DNA of 64,000 nucleotides from NCBI GenBank assembly GCA_000721375.1, contig JOGW01000019.1:124001-188000 (forward strand). Reading direction: 5' to 3'. Shown here in pieces: positions 17,293-26,702 of this stretch. The notes beneath the pieces were generated by a model, which had not been told where the DNA came from, searched no databases, and saw only the letters and a list, made by a program, of their open reading frames with translations. The translations under genes and the position numbers were made by a program. Each line of letters starts with the position of its first letter. Within the stretch, counting starts at the first letter, position 1. This stretch comes from Streptomyces sp. NRRL B-3428 (GTDB lineage: Bacteria > Actinomycetota > Actinomycetes > Streptomycetales > Streptomycetaceae).

Positions 17293-18894
17293 ATGCGAGA
17301 AATGCGAACCGAGATCCTCGTCGTCGGCGGCGGGCTCGGCGGTGTGGCCGCCGCGCTCACCGCGGCCCGGCTCGGCCGGAAGGTGGTGCTCACCGAGGCC
17401 ACCGACTGGCTGGGCGGACAGCTCACCGCACAGGCCGTACCACCCGACGAGCATCCCTGGATCGAGGGCTCCGCCGCCCCTCCCGGCTACGCCGAACTGC
17501 GCCGCCGCGTACGCGACCACTACCGCCGCAACTACCCCCTCACGCCGGCTGCCGCCGAGGACCCGCTGCTCGACCCGGGGCTCGGCGTCGTCAGCCGGAT
17601 GTGCCACGAACCGCGCGTGGCCGTGGCCGTCATCGACGAGATGCTCGCACCCTGGCGCGCGTCCGGAGCGATCACCGTCCTCACCGGATACGAGCCCGTC
17701 GCCGCGCACACCGACGGCGACCGGATCGCAGCGGTCACGCTGGCGGGACGGTACGACGGGAGCCGGATCACCGTGCATGCCGCCTATGTCGCCGACGCCA
17801 CGGAGCTCGGCGACCTGCTCGAACTGGCCGACGTGGAGCACATCTTCGGCGCCGAGGGCCAGGACGAGACCGGTGAGCCGCACGCGCCGGACACCGCGGA
17901 TCCGTTCGACCAGCAGGCCGTGTCGTGGTGCTTCGCCCTGGAACACCGCCCCGGCGAGGACCATGTGATCGACCGGCCCGCCGCCTTCGACCACTGGAGC
18001 ACCACCGTCGCCCCGTTCTGGCCAGGACCCCAGCTCTCCTTCACTGATGTCGTACCGATCACGCTCGAAGAGCGCACCTGGGCGCTGATGGGGGCGGACC
18101 GGTCGGCCGGGGAGCACTTCGACCTGTGGCAGTTCCGGCGGGTGCTTGCCCGCGAGCAGTTCACGGCAGGGGCGTTCGCCTCCGACATCAGTGTCGTCAA
18201 CTGGCCGCAGATCGACTACTGGGAGGCGCCGCTCCTGGGTGTCGGGGACGAGCAGCGGCAGCAGGCGCTCGAAGCGGCCCGCGGGCTCTCGCTCTCCTTC
18301 CTGTACTGGCTGCAGACCGAGGCCCCGCGCCCTGACGGTGGCACGGGCTGGCCCGGTCTGCGGCTCCGGCCCGACGTCACGGGGACCGCGGACGGACTGG
18401 CGAAGGCCCCGTACATCCGCGAATCCCGTCGCATCAAGGCCGAGTTCACCGTTCTCGAACAGCACGTCGGCGTCGCGGCCCGGCCGCCGGGCGCGGGCGG
18501 CGAGGTGTTCGAGGACAGCGTGGGCATCGGCAGCTATCGCATCGATCTGCACCCCAGTACGGCCGGCCGCAGTTATGTGGACATCGAGTCCTATCCCTTC
18601 CAGATTCCGCTGGGCGCCCTGATTCCCGTACGCGTGGACAACCTGCTCCCCGCGAACAAGAACATCGGCACCACCCACATCACCAACGGCTGCTACCGGC
18701 TGCACCCCGTGGAGTGGGCCATCGGTGAGGCCGTCGGCGCGCTCGCCGGCTTCTGTCTGGACCGGGCCCTGCCCCCGCGCAAGGTCCGCTCGGACCAGTC
18801 CCAACTGGCCGACTACCAGCGGCTCCTGAGCCACACGCTCGGCATCCGGCTCGCCTGGCCGGAGGAGATACGCAGCCGGCCGCACCACTACTGA
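17293..18894 (+). CDS. FAD-dependent oxidoreductase (FAD_oxidored family)
   Basis: 533 residues. The Rossmann dinucleotide motif VVGGGLGGVAAALTAARLG is at about 10-28, followed by the GGQLTAQ segment typical of the FAD_oxidored family found in carbohydrate-utilisation loci. The C-terminal part contains NLLPANKNIGTTHITNGCYR, characteristic of these proteins. Two in-frame ATGs exist (17293 and 17302) and cannot be separated; GGGGAAG lies upstream. It likely oxidises a sugar or uronate derived from the transported glycan; the exact substrate is unknown. No signal peptide, so cytoplasmic. Confidence 0.85.
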   Translation: MREMRTEILVVGGGLGGVAAALTAARLGRKVVLTEATDWLGGQLTAQAVPPDEHPWIEGSAAPPGYAELRRRVRDHYRRNYPLTPAAAEDPLLDPGLGVVSRMCHEPRVAVAVIDEMLAPWRASGAITVLTGYEPVAAHTDGDRIAAVTLAGRYDGSRITVHAAYVADATELGDLLELADVEHIFGAEGQDETGEPHAPDTADPFDQQAVSWCFALEHRPGEDHVIDRPAAFDHWSTTVAPFWPGPQLSFTDVVPITLEERTWALMGADRSAGEHFDLWQFRRVLAREQFTAGAFASDISVVNWPQIDYWEAPLLGVGDEQRQQALEAARGLSLSFLYWLQTEAPRPDGGTGWPGLRLRPDVTGTADGLAKAPYIRESRRIKAEFTVLEQHVGVAARPPGAGGEVFEDSVGIGSYRIDLHPSTAGRSYVDIESYPFQIPLGALIPVRVDNLLPANKNIGTTHITNGCYRLHPVEWAIGEAVGALAGFCLDRALPPRKVRSDQSQLADYQRLLSHTLGIRLAWPEEIRSRPHHY

Positions 18895-18924
18895 GCTCCT
18901 CTGCTCCCCGGCGCACCCCAAGCT

Positions 18925-18959
18925 CCCGCGCCCCCGGCACCTGACCCCGGGGGCGCGGG
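18925..18959 (+). terminator. Strong GC-rich hairpin after the FAD oxidoreductase gene
   Basis: A perfect 13-bp stem, CCCGCGCCCCCGG pairing with CCGGGGGCGCGGG, with a 9-nt loop and no T-run, as is usual for Streptomyces terminators. It separates the FAD oxidoreductase from the GH3 gene. Confidence 0.7.
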
Positions 18960-18988
18960 CCCTCACTCCGCACACGAGAGGAACCGCC

Positions 18989-21154
18989 ATGAGCGGCCAC
19001 GACCGCCACGAGTCCCGTATCGAGGAACTCCTGGCCAAGATGACCGTCGACGAGAAGCTCGGCCAACTCCAGCAGCTGGCCTGGGCCTGGGACACCGGAC
19101 CGGGCGGCGGGGACACCGCGGCGGCCGAGGCGGCGGCCCGCAAGGGACTGCTCGGCTCGGTGCTCAACGTCGTCGGCGCCGCGGCGAGCAACGCCCTGCA
19201 GCGCATCGCCGTCGAGGAGTCACGGCTCGGCATCCCGCTCGTCTTCGGCCTCGATGTGATCCACGGCTACCACACCACGTTCCCCATCCCGCTGGCCCAG
19301 GCCGCGGCCTTCGATCCGGCGGTGACGGTGACGGACGCGGAGGTCTCCGCGCGCGAGGCACGCTCCAACGGCATCCACTGGACGTTCTCACCGATGATGG
19401 ACGTCACGCGCGAGCCCCGGTGGGGACGGATCGCCGAGAGCATCGGCGAGGATCCCTACCTGACCAGCGCGTACGCGGTGGCGAAGGTGAAGGGGTACCA
19501 GGGCGACGACCTGACGTCACCGGACCGCGTCGCCGCCTGTGCCAAGCACTTCGTGGCGTACGGGGGAGCGGAGGGCGGCCGCGACTACAACACCGTCGAC
19601 GTGTCCGAGCAGCGCCTGCGCAACCTCTATCTGCCGCCCTTCAAGGCCGCCGTCGAGGCGGGCGCGGCCACGGTGATGGCTGCGTTCAACACCATCAGCG
19701 GCGTTCCGGCCCATGCCAACTCCCATACGTTGACCGGGATCCTGAAGGACGAGTGGGACTTCGACGGAGTGGTGGTCAGCGACTGGACGGGAGTCCTGGA
19801 GCTGATCGCGCACGGCAACGCGGCCGACTCGGCCCAGGCGGCGCGGCGATCGCTGACGGCGGGCGTGGACATGGAGATGGTCTCCACCACCTTCGTCGAC
19901 CACGGCCGCGAGCTGCTCGCTTCCGGCGACCTGACCATGGAGCGCCTCGACGACGCGGTGACGCGCGTACTGCGGCTGAAGCTGCGGCTCGGGCTCTTCG
20001 AGCGGCCTTACGTGGAGGAGTCCACGGCGGTCGTCGAGCCGACCGCCGAGGCGCGGGCGGCGGCGCGTGAGGTGGCCGGACGGTGCATGGTGCTCCTCAA
20101 GAACGACGACGCGCTGCTGCCTTTGGACGCGGGCTCCCTGGCCGTGGTCGGACCCTTCGCGAACTCCGGTGATCTGCTCGGCACTTGGACCCTGCCGGGC
20201 GCACCCGAGGCGGTCCCCGTGCTGACCGGACTGCGCGAGGCGCTGCCGGACGCGCGGATCGCCCACGCGCTCGGAGTGCCCGCGGAGGGGTCCGACATCT
20301 CGGGCATCACGGAGGCGGTCGCCGCCGCCGAGGCCGCCGACGCGGTGGTGCTCGTGGTCGGCGAGCCGCCCGCGCTCAGCGGAGAGGCGGCCGTACGCAG
20401 CGAACTCGGCCTGCCCGGCCGCCAGGAACGGCTGGTCGAGGCGGTCGCCGCGACCGGCACCCCCTGTGTGGTCGTACTCGTCGGCGGACGGCCCCTCACG
20501 ATCGGCAGCTGGGCGGACCGCGTGTCCGCGATCGTGATGGCCTGGCACCCGGGCATCGAGGCGGGCACCGCGGTCGCCGACGTACTGACCGGATCGGTCG
20601 TGCCCGGCGGCAAACTGCCCGTGACCTTCCCCCGCTCGGTCGGCCAGGTGCCGCTGCACTACAACCACGAGCGCACCGGCCGCCCTTACGACCCGGCGGC
20701 GCCCGAAGTGAAGTACGTGTCCAGGTACCTGGACGTCGAGGAGGGTCCGCAGTTCCCCTTCGGCCACGGGCTGAGCTACACCACCTTCGCGCTCGGCGAG
20801 CCGCAGCTCGACCGGGACCGGATCTCCGTGGCGGACCTGGAGGCGGGCGAGACGGTCGAGGTCACCCTGACCGTCCGCAACACCGGCGACCGCGCGGGCG
20901 ACGAAGTCGTCCAGCTCTACGTCCAGGACCCGGCCGCGAGCATCGCCCAACCGGTGCGCCGGCTGCGGGGGTTCAGCCGGGTCCGCCTCACTTCGGGTGA
21001 GGAGCGGCAGGTCCGTTTCGCCCTCGGCGCCGAGGACTTCGGCTTCTGGACCAATGACACGGCCGGGATCTTCACCGTGGAACCCGGCGAGATCCATCTC
21101 CACACCGGCACCAGTTCACAGACCAGCACTCACAGCACGCTCCGGATCACCTGA
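18989..21154 (+). CDS. Glycoside hydrolase family 3 beta-glucosidase/beta-xylosidase
   Basis: 721 residues, full length for a GH3 enzyme with three domains: the catalytic barrel, the alpha/beta sandwich, and a C-terminal fibronectin-III-like domain (about 615-700). The nucleophile is Asp265 in VVVSDWTG; the KH motif (AKHFVAYG) and the RDYN segment are present. There is no signal peptide, so it acts on imported oligosaccharides. ATG follows GAGAGGAACC. It sits directly downstream of the transporter, LacI and FAD genes, and fits intracellular hydrolysis of the imported glycan. Glucose versus xylose specificity cannot be decided by eye. Confidence 0.93.
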   Translation: MSGHDRHESRIEELLAKMTVDEKLGQLQQLAWAWDTGPGGGDTAAAEAAARKGLLGSVLNVVGAAASNALQRIAVEESRLGIPLVFGLDVIHGYHTTFPIPLAQAAAFDPAVTVTDAEVSAREARSNGIHWTFSPMMDVTREPRWGRIAESIGEDPYLTSAYAVAKVKGYQGDDLTSPDRVAACAKHFVAYGGAEGGRDYNTVDVSEQRLRNLYLPPFKAAVEAGAATVMAAFNTISGVPAHANSHTLTGILKDEWDFDGVVVSDWTGVLELIAHGNAADSAQAARRSLTAGVDMEMVSTTFVDHGRELLASGDLTMERLDDAVTRVLRLKLRLGLFERPYVEESTAVVEPTAEARAAAREVAGRCMVLLKNDDALLPLDAGSLAVVGPFANSGDLLGTWTLPGAPEAVPVLTGLREALPDARIAHALGVPAEGSDISGITEAVAAAEAADAVVLVVGEPPALSGEAAVRSELGLPGRQERLVEAVAATGTPCVVVLVGGRPLTIGSWADRVSAIVMAWHPGIEAGTAVADVLTGSVVPGGKLPVTFPRSVGQVPLHYNHERTGRPYDPAAPEVKYVSRYLDVEEGPQFPFGHGLSYTTFALGEPQLDRDRISVADLEAGETVEVTLTVRNTGDRAGDEVVQLYVQDPAASIAQPVRRLRGFSRVRLTSGEERQVRFALGAEDFGFWTNDTAGIFTVEPGEIHLHTGTSSQTSTHSTLRIT

Positions 21155-21174
21155 ACCCCACTTCGAGGAGAACC

Positions 21175-22887
21175 ATGAGAGCAGGAATCATGAGAACAAG
21201 ACTCTGTGCAGCGATAGTCACGCAGTCCGTTCTGGGGCTGCTCCTCGCGGGCGCCGCCACCGGCACCGCGCACGCCGCCACCCCCACGTACTACGTGTCC
21301 ACGTGGGGGAGTGACAGCAACAGCGGTACCTCACCCGACCAGGCGTGGAAGTCGGTTGCGAAGGTCAACTCGTTCACGTTCCCGCAGGGCAGCACCGTCT
21401 CCTTCCAGGGAGGCGAGTGGTTCGGCGGATGTCTGCTCTTCAACCCGTCCAACGTGCCCGCGTCCTCCGCGACCACCCCCTTCAAGGTCACGTCGTACGG
21501 AACCGGCCTGTCCACCCTCAAGTCCACCTGCACGGGCGACTACTCGGCCGCCGTCACCGCGGACAACGTCAGCGGCTTCCAGCTCGACCGCCTCAAGCTG
21601 GTCAACGGCGGCTCCACGGCGGCCGGCGTCCTGCTGCAGAACCAGTCCTCCACCACCGCGGCCAAGTCCCTGGTGGTCTCCGGCTCGGACATCTCCGGCT
21701 TCGCCACACCGAGCGGCAGCACCAGCACCTTCGGCGGGCAGATCATGGTGCTCGGCTACGCGGTCAACGGGAACACCGGCCCCCTGGACGACGTACAGAT
21801 CCGCGACAACACCCTGCACGGATCGGGCGCCGCTTCAGCGGCCGGTCCGGGGATCTACGGCTGGGGCGGCGGGGTCAACATCACCAATGTCACCGTCGAG
21901 GGCAACACGGTCTTCAATCTCGGTATGAAGGCGCAGACCACCGGCGCCGCCATCACCGCCAACGGCTGGAACGGCGCGGTCATCCGGCGCAACATCGTCC
22001 ACGACATCGGCGCCAACGTGACCTCCTGCGGCGGCACCAGCGGGATCATGACGTACACCTCGAACAACGTGGCCATCCGGCACAACGAGGTCTACAACGT
22101 CCGTCCCCTGCCCGCCCTCACCGCCGGCTGCGACTGGGACGGCATCGACCTCGACGGCGGCACCACCAACTCGCTCGTCGAGTACAACTACACCCACGAC
22201 AACGCGGGCAGCGGCTTCCTCGCGTACACCTCGACGGCGGCCGGACGCGTGTGGGGTCCCAACACCTACCGCTACAACATCTCCGAGAACGACGACGCGG
22301 CCAAGGCGCAGGGCGGCCTGTTCGACGTGGTGCCCGTGGCACCGAAGAACGCCCTGTCGATCTACGGAAACAGCTTCTACACGGACAACGCGCAGACGAC
22401 CAAGGACACTTCGAGCGCCTGCTTCAACTTCGGTTACAGCGCGGGCACCTGGGGCGCCGGGTCGCAGATCAAGAACAACATCTGCCATATGGCCAACAAG
22501 GACAAGTACGGCCGCACCGGTCAGCTCTACTACAACCCCAACGGCCATACGGGCATGACGCTGGCGAACAACCTGTACTACGGGGCGAACACGGCCGGTT
22601 GGCGCTGGGGCGGCACCACGTACGCCACCTTCGCCGCCTGGCAGGCCGCCGGCCACTCCACCGGTGAGGTGTGGGGCGATCCGCTGTTCACCTCGCCCGG
22701 CGGCGGGGGCACCTGCACGTGGTCGCCGGTCTCGGGTACGGGACCGCAGCCGTGCCCGTCGGCGTACACCCTGAAGGCCGGCTCGCCCGCGATCGGGGCG
22801 GGCGCCGTGGTCGCGGGCAACGGGGGGCGGGACTACTACGGGACCGCGCTGCCGAGTGCGGTGAACATCGGGGCGGACGCGGGGTAG
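21175..22887 (+). CDS. Secreted right-handed parallel beta-helix protein (candidate polysaccharide lyase/hydrolase)
   Basis: 570 residues. A Sec signal ends at AHA|ATP (about residue 34). The mature protein opens with YYVSTWGSDSNSGTSPDQAW, the standard start of pectate-lyase-like beta-helix proteins, and continues with repeated short strands rich in Asn and Gly (IRDNTLHGSG, VEGNTVFNLG, IRHNEVYNV). ATG at 21175 follows GAGGAGAACC. It is 20 nt after the GH3 gene, so probably co-transcribed, and would act outside the cell on the polymer whose fragments the transporter imports. Substrate and catalytic residues are not assignable. Confidence 0.85.
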   Translation: MRAGIMRTRLCAAIVTQSVLGLLLAGAATGTAHAATPTYYVSTWGSDSNSGTSPDQAWKSVAKVNSFTFPQGSTVSFQGGEWFGGCLLFNPSNVPASSATTPFKVTSYGTGLSTLKSTCTGDYSAAVTADNVSGFQLDRLKLVNGGSTAAGVLLQNQSSTTAAKSLVVSGSDISGFATPSGSTSTFGGQIMVLGYAVNGNTGPLDDVQIRDNTLHGSGAASAAGPGIYGWGGGVNITNVTVEGNTVFNLGMKAQTTGAAITANGWNGAVIRRNIVHDIGANVTSCGGTSGIMTYTSNNVAIRHNEVYNVRPLPALTAGCDWDGIDLDGGTTNSLVEYNYTHDNAGSGFLAYTSTAAGRVWGPNTYRYNISENDDAAKAQGGLFDVVPVAPKNALSIYGNSFYTDNAQTTKDTSSACFNFGYSAGTWGAGSQIKNNICHMANKDKYGRTGQLYYNPNGHTGMTLANNLYYGANTAGWRWGGTTYATFAAWQAAGHSTGEVWGDPLFTSPGGGGTCTWSPVSGTGPQPCPSAYTLKAGSPAIGAGAVVAGNGGRDYYGTALPSAVNIGADAG

Positions 22888-22911
22888 GTGTGTCGCGGGC
22901 GGGCGGCGCGG

Positions 22912-23703
22912 TCACTCCGAGTCCGACTCCTCATCGCCGCCCTCCCGTTCCCCTGGTCCGGTGAGCCGTCGCAACCCCGGAAGCACCGGCAGGATCGCCG
23001 CCGAAGAAGCCGGGTCGGGCAGGGGTGCCGCATCCCGCCGGCAGACGAGTGCGTCGGGGTCGTCGGCGGGCGTCTGGAGGGTGTAGCCCCCGGGACAGCT
23101 CGGGCCCGTCTCCCCACGCGGACCCTGCGCGCCCTCGGGACCCGTCTCACCGCGTTCGCCCTTCGCGCCGGTCTCGCCCTGCGGGCCCGCAGGGCCCATG
23201 GGCCCCGTCGCGCCGTCCGCCCCGTTGGCCCCGTCCGCGCCCGCGGGCCCCGGGGAGCCGGCTTCCCCCTGCTCCCCGGTCGGACCCCGCTCACCGTTCG
23301 CACCGGGCGGACCGGTGGGACCTGCCTCACCGCGCTCGCCGCTTGTGCCCGCCTTGCCGGTCTTTCCCGTCTTGCCGGTCGCGCCGGGGGAACCCGCCGC
23401 GCCCGGTGCACCGGCCGGTGCGCGGACGCGCGCCAGCAGATCGTCCACGGCGTCCGAAGGGTCGGGTGCGGCCGGGGTCCCACCCGCCGCCGAGACCTGG
23501 CGGCGCAGGGTGCGGACGTCCTCGGCGAGCGTGGAGAGGGCCTCGCCACGGCGCGTCGCCTCCTCCGTGAGCCGGTCGGCCCGGCGTTCGCCCTCGTTGA
23601 TGCGGGCCCAGAGGATCACGGCGATCCCGGACAGCGCGATCAGCACGCAGACGAGGAAGATCTTGCGCCAGCGCAGCGCGAGCATCCGCTCGATGCGGGT
23701 CAC
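22912..23703 (-). CDS. Membrane-anchored collagen-like (Gly-X-Y repeat) protein
   Basis: 263 residues. A short basic N-terminus ([14 protein letters not shown]) precedes one transmembrane helix (about 15-33), then a coiled-coil-like segment with heptads, then about 32 uninterrupted Gly-X-Y triplets in the centre, and a cysteine-containing C-terminal head ([13 protein letters not shown]). This resembles bacterial collagen-like proteins trimerised by a coiled coil and displayed outside the membrane. The GTG start follows GGAGG by five bases. The downstream-facing neighbour at 23760 is another small TM plus coiled-coil protein, and the two are co-directional, 56 nt apart. Confidence 0.85.
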   Translation of the reverse strand: MTRIERMLALRWRKIFLVCVLIALSGIAVILWARINEGERRADRLTEEATRRGEALSTLAEDVRTLRRQVSAAGGTPAAPDPSDAVDDLLARVRAPAGAPGAAGSPGATGKTGKTGKAGTSGERGEAGPTGPPGANGERGPTGEQGEAGSPGPAGADGANGADGATGPMGPAGPQGETGAKGERGETGPEGAQGPRGETGPSCPGGYTLQTPADDPDALVCRRDAAPLPDPASSAAILPVLPGLRRLTGPGEREGGDEESDSE

Positions 23704-23759
23704 GGGTGCCTCCGAAGGGCGTCGTACAGGGGGGTTCACTGCGCGTCTTGCCGGGGGGA

Positions 23760-24032
23760 TCACTGCGAGCCGCCGAGACGGTGCACGTCCAGGCGCAGCC
23801 GGGCGATCTCGGACTGGTCGGCCGTGTGCAGACTTGTCAGTTCGGCGATACGCGAATCGCGCTCGGCGATCTGGCGTTCCAAGCGGTCGCGTTCGCTCTG
23901 TAACCGCTCCGTCAGGCTCGAGTACCCGGTCAGCGCGTTCTCGCCGCGCTTGCCGAGGTAAGCCACCAAGGCCGCGCCCAATACCCCCACGCAGGCAAGG
24001 GACGAGCCGAGGAGGGTGGTGCCGGCATCCAA
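23760..24032 (-). CDS. Small membrane protein with coiled coil
   Basis: 90 residues starting at TTG ([11 protein letters not shown]) with AGGAGG six bases upstream; the open frame extends further but without a ribosome site. One N-terminal transmembrane helix (about 5-25) is followed by a ~50-residue coiled coil ([20 protein letters not shown] onward). No recognised family. It lies just upstream of the collagen-like gene on the same strand and could be an interacting partner through the coiled coils, an inference from architecture only. Confidence 0.7.
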   Translation of the reverse strand: MDAGTTLLGSSLACVGVLGAALVAYLGKRGENALTGYSSLTERLQSERDRLERQIAERDSRIAELTSLHTADQSEIARLRLDVHRLGGSQ

Positions 24033-24194
24033 GGAGTGCCTCCTACTTGGCCACCGGATTGTGCCGGTGTGAACTCTCGGCGGATCAACGAGTGTCGGCC
24101 GAGGTTGTTTGCCAGGATCTGTCCGATGCATCCGGAAGTGTGCTGATGGGGCGTCAGTTCCGGTGCGCCCGGAGGCGGGGCGCGTTTTCGCGGT

Positions 24195-25451
24195 TCAGCG
24201 GCTTCGGGTGCTCCCCGGGCGCAGGAATGCCGACCAGCCGCCCGGCGGCCGCCGGCCCACCTCCAGGCCGCGCAGCGTGGCGAGCACGGCCGGATCCTGT
24301 ACGTCGAGCCAGTCGACGAACTGCCGGAAGGAGACGAGGCGTACGTCCGGCAGGTCGGCGATCTCCTTGAGCGTCTGCTCCACGGCGTCCATGTAGATCC
24401 CGCCGTTCCACTCCTCGAAGTGGTTGCCGACGAAGAACGGGGCCCTGTTCGTCTCGTACGCCCGCCGGAAGCCGGTCGTGTAGGCCTGCGCGGCCTGTGC
24501 GCGCCAGCCCGGATAGTTGTGCGAGGGGGCGCGGGTGGTGTTCTTCGACTGGTTGGCGAGGATGTTGTAGTCCATCGAAAGGACTTCGAAGCGGTGCCCG
24601 GGGAACGGGATGGCCTGCAGCGGCAGATCCCACACACCCAGCTTCTTGGCCGGCCAGCGCTGCACTCCGCCGGGCGAGGACGCGTCGTAGCGCCAGCCGA
24701 GTTCACGCGCCACGGGCAGCAGGTTCTCCTGCCCGAGCAGACACGGCGTACGGCCGCCGACCAGCTCCTTGTCGTAGTCGAAGGGCAGTGGAGGCAGCTC
24801 GTGCCAACCGGTGTGGGTGCGCCAGGACTTGACGAAGCCGCGGGCCTGCTCGATCTCGCTGCGCCACTGCGCGCTGCTCCAGTGCGCGACCGAACCCCGG
24901 CCGCCGCAGAAGTGCCCGTTGAAGTGCGTGCCGATCTCGTGCCCGTCGAGCCATGCCTGCCGTACGTACTTCAGCGTCTCCTTCACATGGTCGTCGGTCA
25001 GGTAGCCGATGTCGGAGGCGCCGACCGGGTTGTTCGGCGGGCGGTAGAGGCGCTTGTGCGACTCCGGCAGCAGGTAGAGGCCGGAGAGGAAGAAGGTCAT
25101 GTGCGCGTCGTGCTGCCGGGCCAGTTCGAGGAAGCGGGGGAACAGGCCGTTGCCCACCTCGCCGGCGCCGTCCCAGGAGAAGACCACGAACTGCGGCGGC
25201 ATCTGCCCGGGTTCGAGTCGCTCGGGTGTGCGCGGCTGGTGCGGCTGCTTTCCGGTGTACGCCGTCGAGCCGTCACCGATCAGGCGCGGGGCGTTCTTGC
25301 GGGGCTGGCGCGGCGCTGACTGCCGCTCGCCGCCCGCGGGGGCGGCATGCTGTCCGGGGGTGGGTGACGAGGTGCCGCAACCGGCGAGGCCCGCTCCGGC
25401 CGCGGCCCCAAGTCCCAGTCCCAGCGCGCTTCTGCGCCCCACCGCCCGCAT
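24195..25451 (-). CDS. Polysaccharide deacetylase-like lipoprotein
   Basis: 418 residues. The N-terminus has a twin-arginine motif (VGRRSALGL) and a lipobox ending in Cys (LAGCGTSS), so it is likely Tat-exported and lipid-anchored. The mature domain is a NodB-like fold: VVFSWDGAGE carries the first Asp, HEIGTHFNGHFCG the metal-binding histidines, and TFFLSG the barrel strand. These enzymes remove acetyl or other groups from cell-surface glycans. The ATG chosen begins MRAVGRRS; an upstream frame extension lacks signal character. Substrate unknown. Confidence 0.85.
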   Translation of the reverse strand: MRAVGRRSALGLGLGAAAGAGLAGCGTSSPTPGQHAAPAGGERQSAPRQPRKNAPRLIGDGSTAYTGKQPHQPRTPERLEPGQMPPQFVVFSWDGAGEVGNGLFPRFLELARQHDAHMTFFLSGLYLLPESHKRLYRPPNNPVGASDIGYLTDDHVKETLKYVRQAWLDGHEIGTHFNGHFCGGRGSVAHWSSAQWRSEIEQARGFVKSWRTHTGWHELPPLPFDYDKELVGGRTPCLLGQENLLPVARELGWRYDASSPGGVQRWPAKKLGVWDLPLQAIPFPGHRFEVLSMDYNILANQSKNTTRAPSHNYPGWRAQAAQAYTTGFRRAYETNRAPFFVGNHFEEWNGGIYMDAVEQTLKEIADLPDVRLVSFRQFVDWLDVQDPAVLATLRGLEVGRRPPGGWSAFLRPGSTRSR

Positions 25452-26045
25452 GCTCGCTCCGCCCTCTCGGTGAACAGTCGGATGCATGTGTAGACGGCGG
25501 GGCCGCTGCGTAACCCCGTCGGTGAGGGGCGGGCCGGTGTGGCGTCCGGGGGTGTTGGTCACTCACTGCGACGTAACGCGGCGCAGCGCTCAGGTGACTT
25601 GCCTACGTTGACCGACCGTCAATGCCTGATTGACCAGCGGGGATGGCGGAGGTGGCGGATCCGAGGGTTCGGATACACAGCGTTGCTGGACTGGTCAGTT
25701 GGCGGGAGGCGGAGTCGGTCCGGAGTTCCCGCAACGACACTCGTTCGGCCGTGCCGAGCGTGTCGTGTACGGGAGGCGGGCAGTCAAGTCCCGTGTGGAG
25801 GGCACCTGTTGATGTACTGCGCGTCCGCCGCCCCCGTTCGGCGGTATGCCGCGAGGTTCCCCCGGACGGCCTCGCCGCCCGGTGACGACCTGCGGGGATG
25901 CCGAGAGGCATGAAGGCCGTGACGTGTCGAGGGCATCCGCGCCGACATGCGAGAGCTGAGGGGACCACGTGTGCTCGAGGGCGGGAGGGCTTCTCTCCAG
26001 TGGTGCAGCATGCGCCGCGGCCGTCCCGCCGATGGAGGTCGACCC
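25452..26045. other. 594-bp intergenic region, no gene supported
   Basis: Divergent intergenic region between the deacetylase and the putative sortase substrate. It must hold promoters for both, but no unambiguous -35/-10 pair stands out. Open frames in it have no ribosome site or plausible composition. The GATGGAGGTCGACCC just before 26046 is the downstream ribosome site. Confidence 0.6.
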
Positions 26046-26486
26046 GTGCGTACGTTCAAGATAGCCACCGTTACCGCCCTTTCCGCCGCCGCCGCCCTGA
26101 CGCTGGCCGCCCCCATGGCCTCGGCCTCCGACACCGCGTGCGACCCGGCCACCGCGGCGGCTGTGCAGGCGGAGTCCGACTACAAGGCGGCGCTGGCCGA
26201 CTACCAGAAGACGGTCGACGGCGGTGGCCACCCCGGCCAGGCCGAACGGGACAACGTCGATCAGCTGAAGCAGAAGGCCGACTCCGCTGCCTCCGAGGCG
26301 CAACGCATCTGCGGCGACCAGGTGATGGACCCGACCACCAAGCCGAAGGGCGCCATGCACACGGGTCTGGGCGGTACCAGCACGGATGACGACGCGTCGG
26401 TCGCCGCGATCGGTGCGGTCGCCGTCGCCGCGGCGGGGGCCGGGGTGCTCGTCGTACGCCGTCGCCGTCAGGCGGGCGAACACTGA
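26046..26486 (+). CDS. Small secreted protein with sortase-like C-terminal anchor (putative sortase substrate)
   Basis: 146 residues. A Sec signal (about 1-28, ending ASA|SDT) is followed by an alpha-helical segment with two cysteines (TACDPATAA and RICGD). The C-terminus reads KPKGAMHTGLGGTSTDDD, then a hydrophobic helix (about 118-137) and RRRR, the layout of a cell-wall sorting signal but with HTGLGG in place of LPxTG. The GTG at 26046 follows GGAGG. A class F sortase lies 209 nt downstream on the same strand, supporting a substrate-enzyme pair. The sorting function is inferred. Confidence 0.7.
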   Translation: MRTFKIATVTALSAAAALTLAAPMASASDTACDPATAAAVQAESDYKAALADYQKTVDGGGHPGQAERDNVDQLKQKADSAASEAQRICGDQVMDPTTKPKGAMHTGLGGTSTDDDASVAAIGAVAVAAAGAGVLVVRRRRQAGEH

Positions 26487-26562
26487 GGTCCGGGCTGAGG
26501 CCGGGGCCGGTCCGCGGCGCTCACGCCGTGCACCGGCCCCGGCCGCTCGCGTCGGGCGCCGG

Positions 26563-26702
26563 CGCCCGACGACGCGTGATGGCAGCGCACTCGAAGTCGT
26601 CCGACGACGCGTGACGGGATCGCCCACGAAGTCTTACGGCGGCGCGTGACGCAACCGCACTCGCAGCCTTCCGACAACCCGTACAGAGGCAGCACTTGAA
26701 GT
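26563..26702 (+). repeat. Degenerate 35-bp tandem repeat (four units)
   Basis: Four consecutive 35-nt units start at 26563, 26598, 26633 and 26668. They share the pattern CG(T/C)CCGACGACGCGTGACGG near the 5' part and CACTCGAAGT at the 3' end, with increasing divergence. The last unit contains the TTG start of the sortase gene, so its start region derives from the repeat. Confidence 0.75.
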
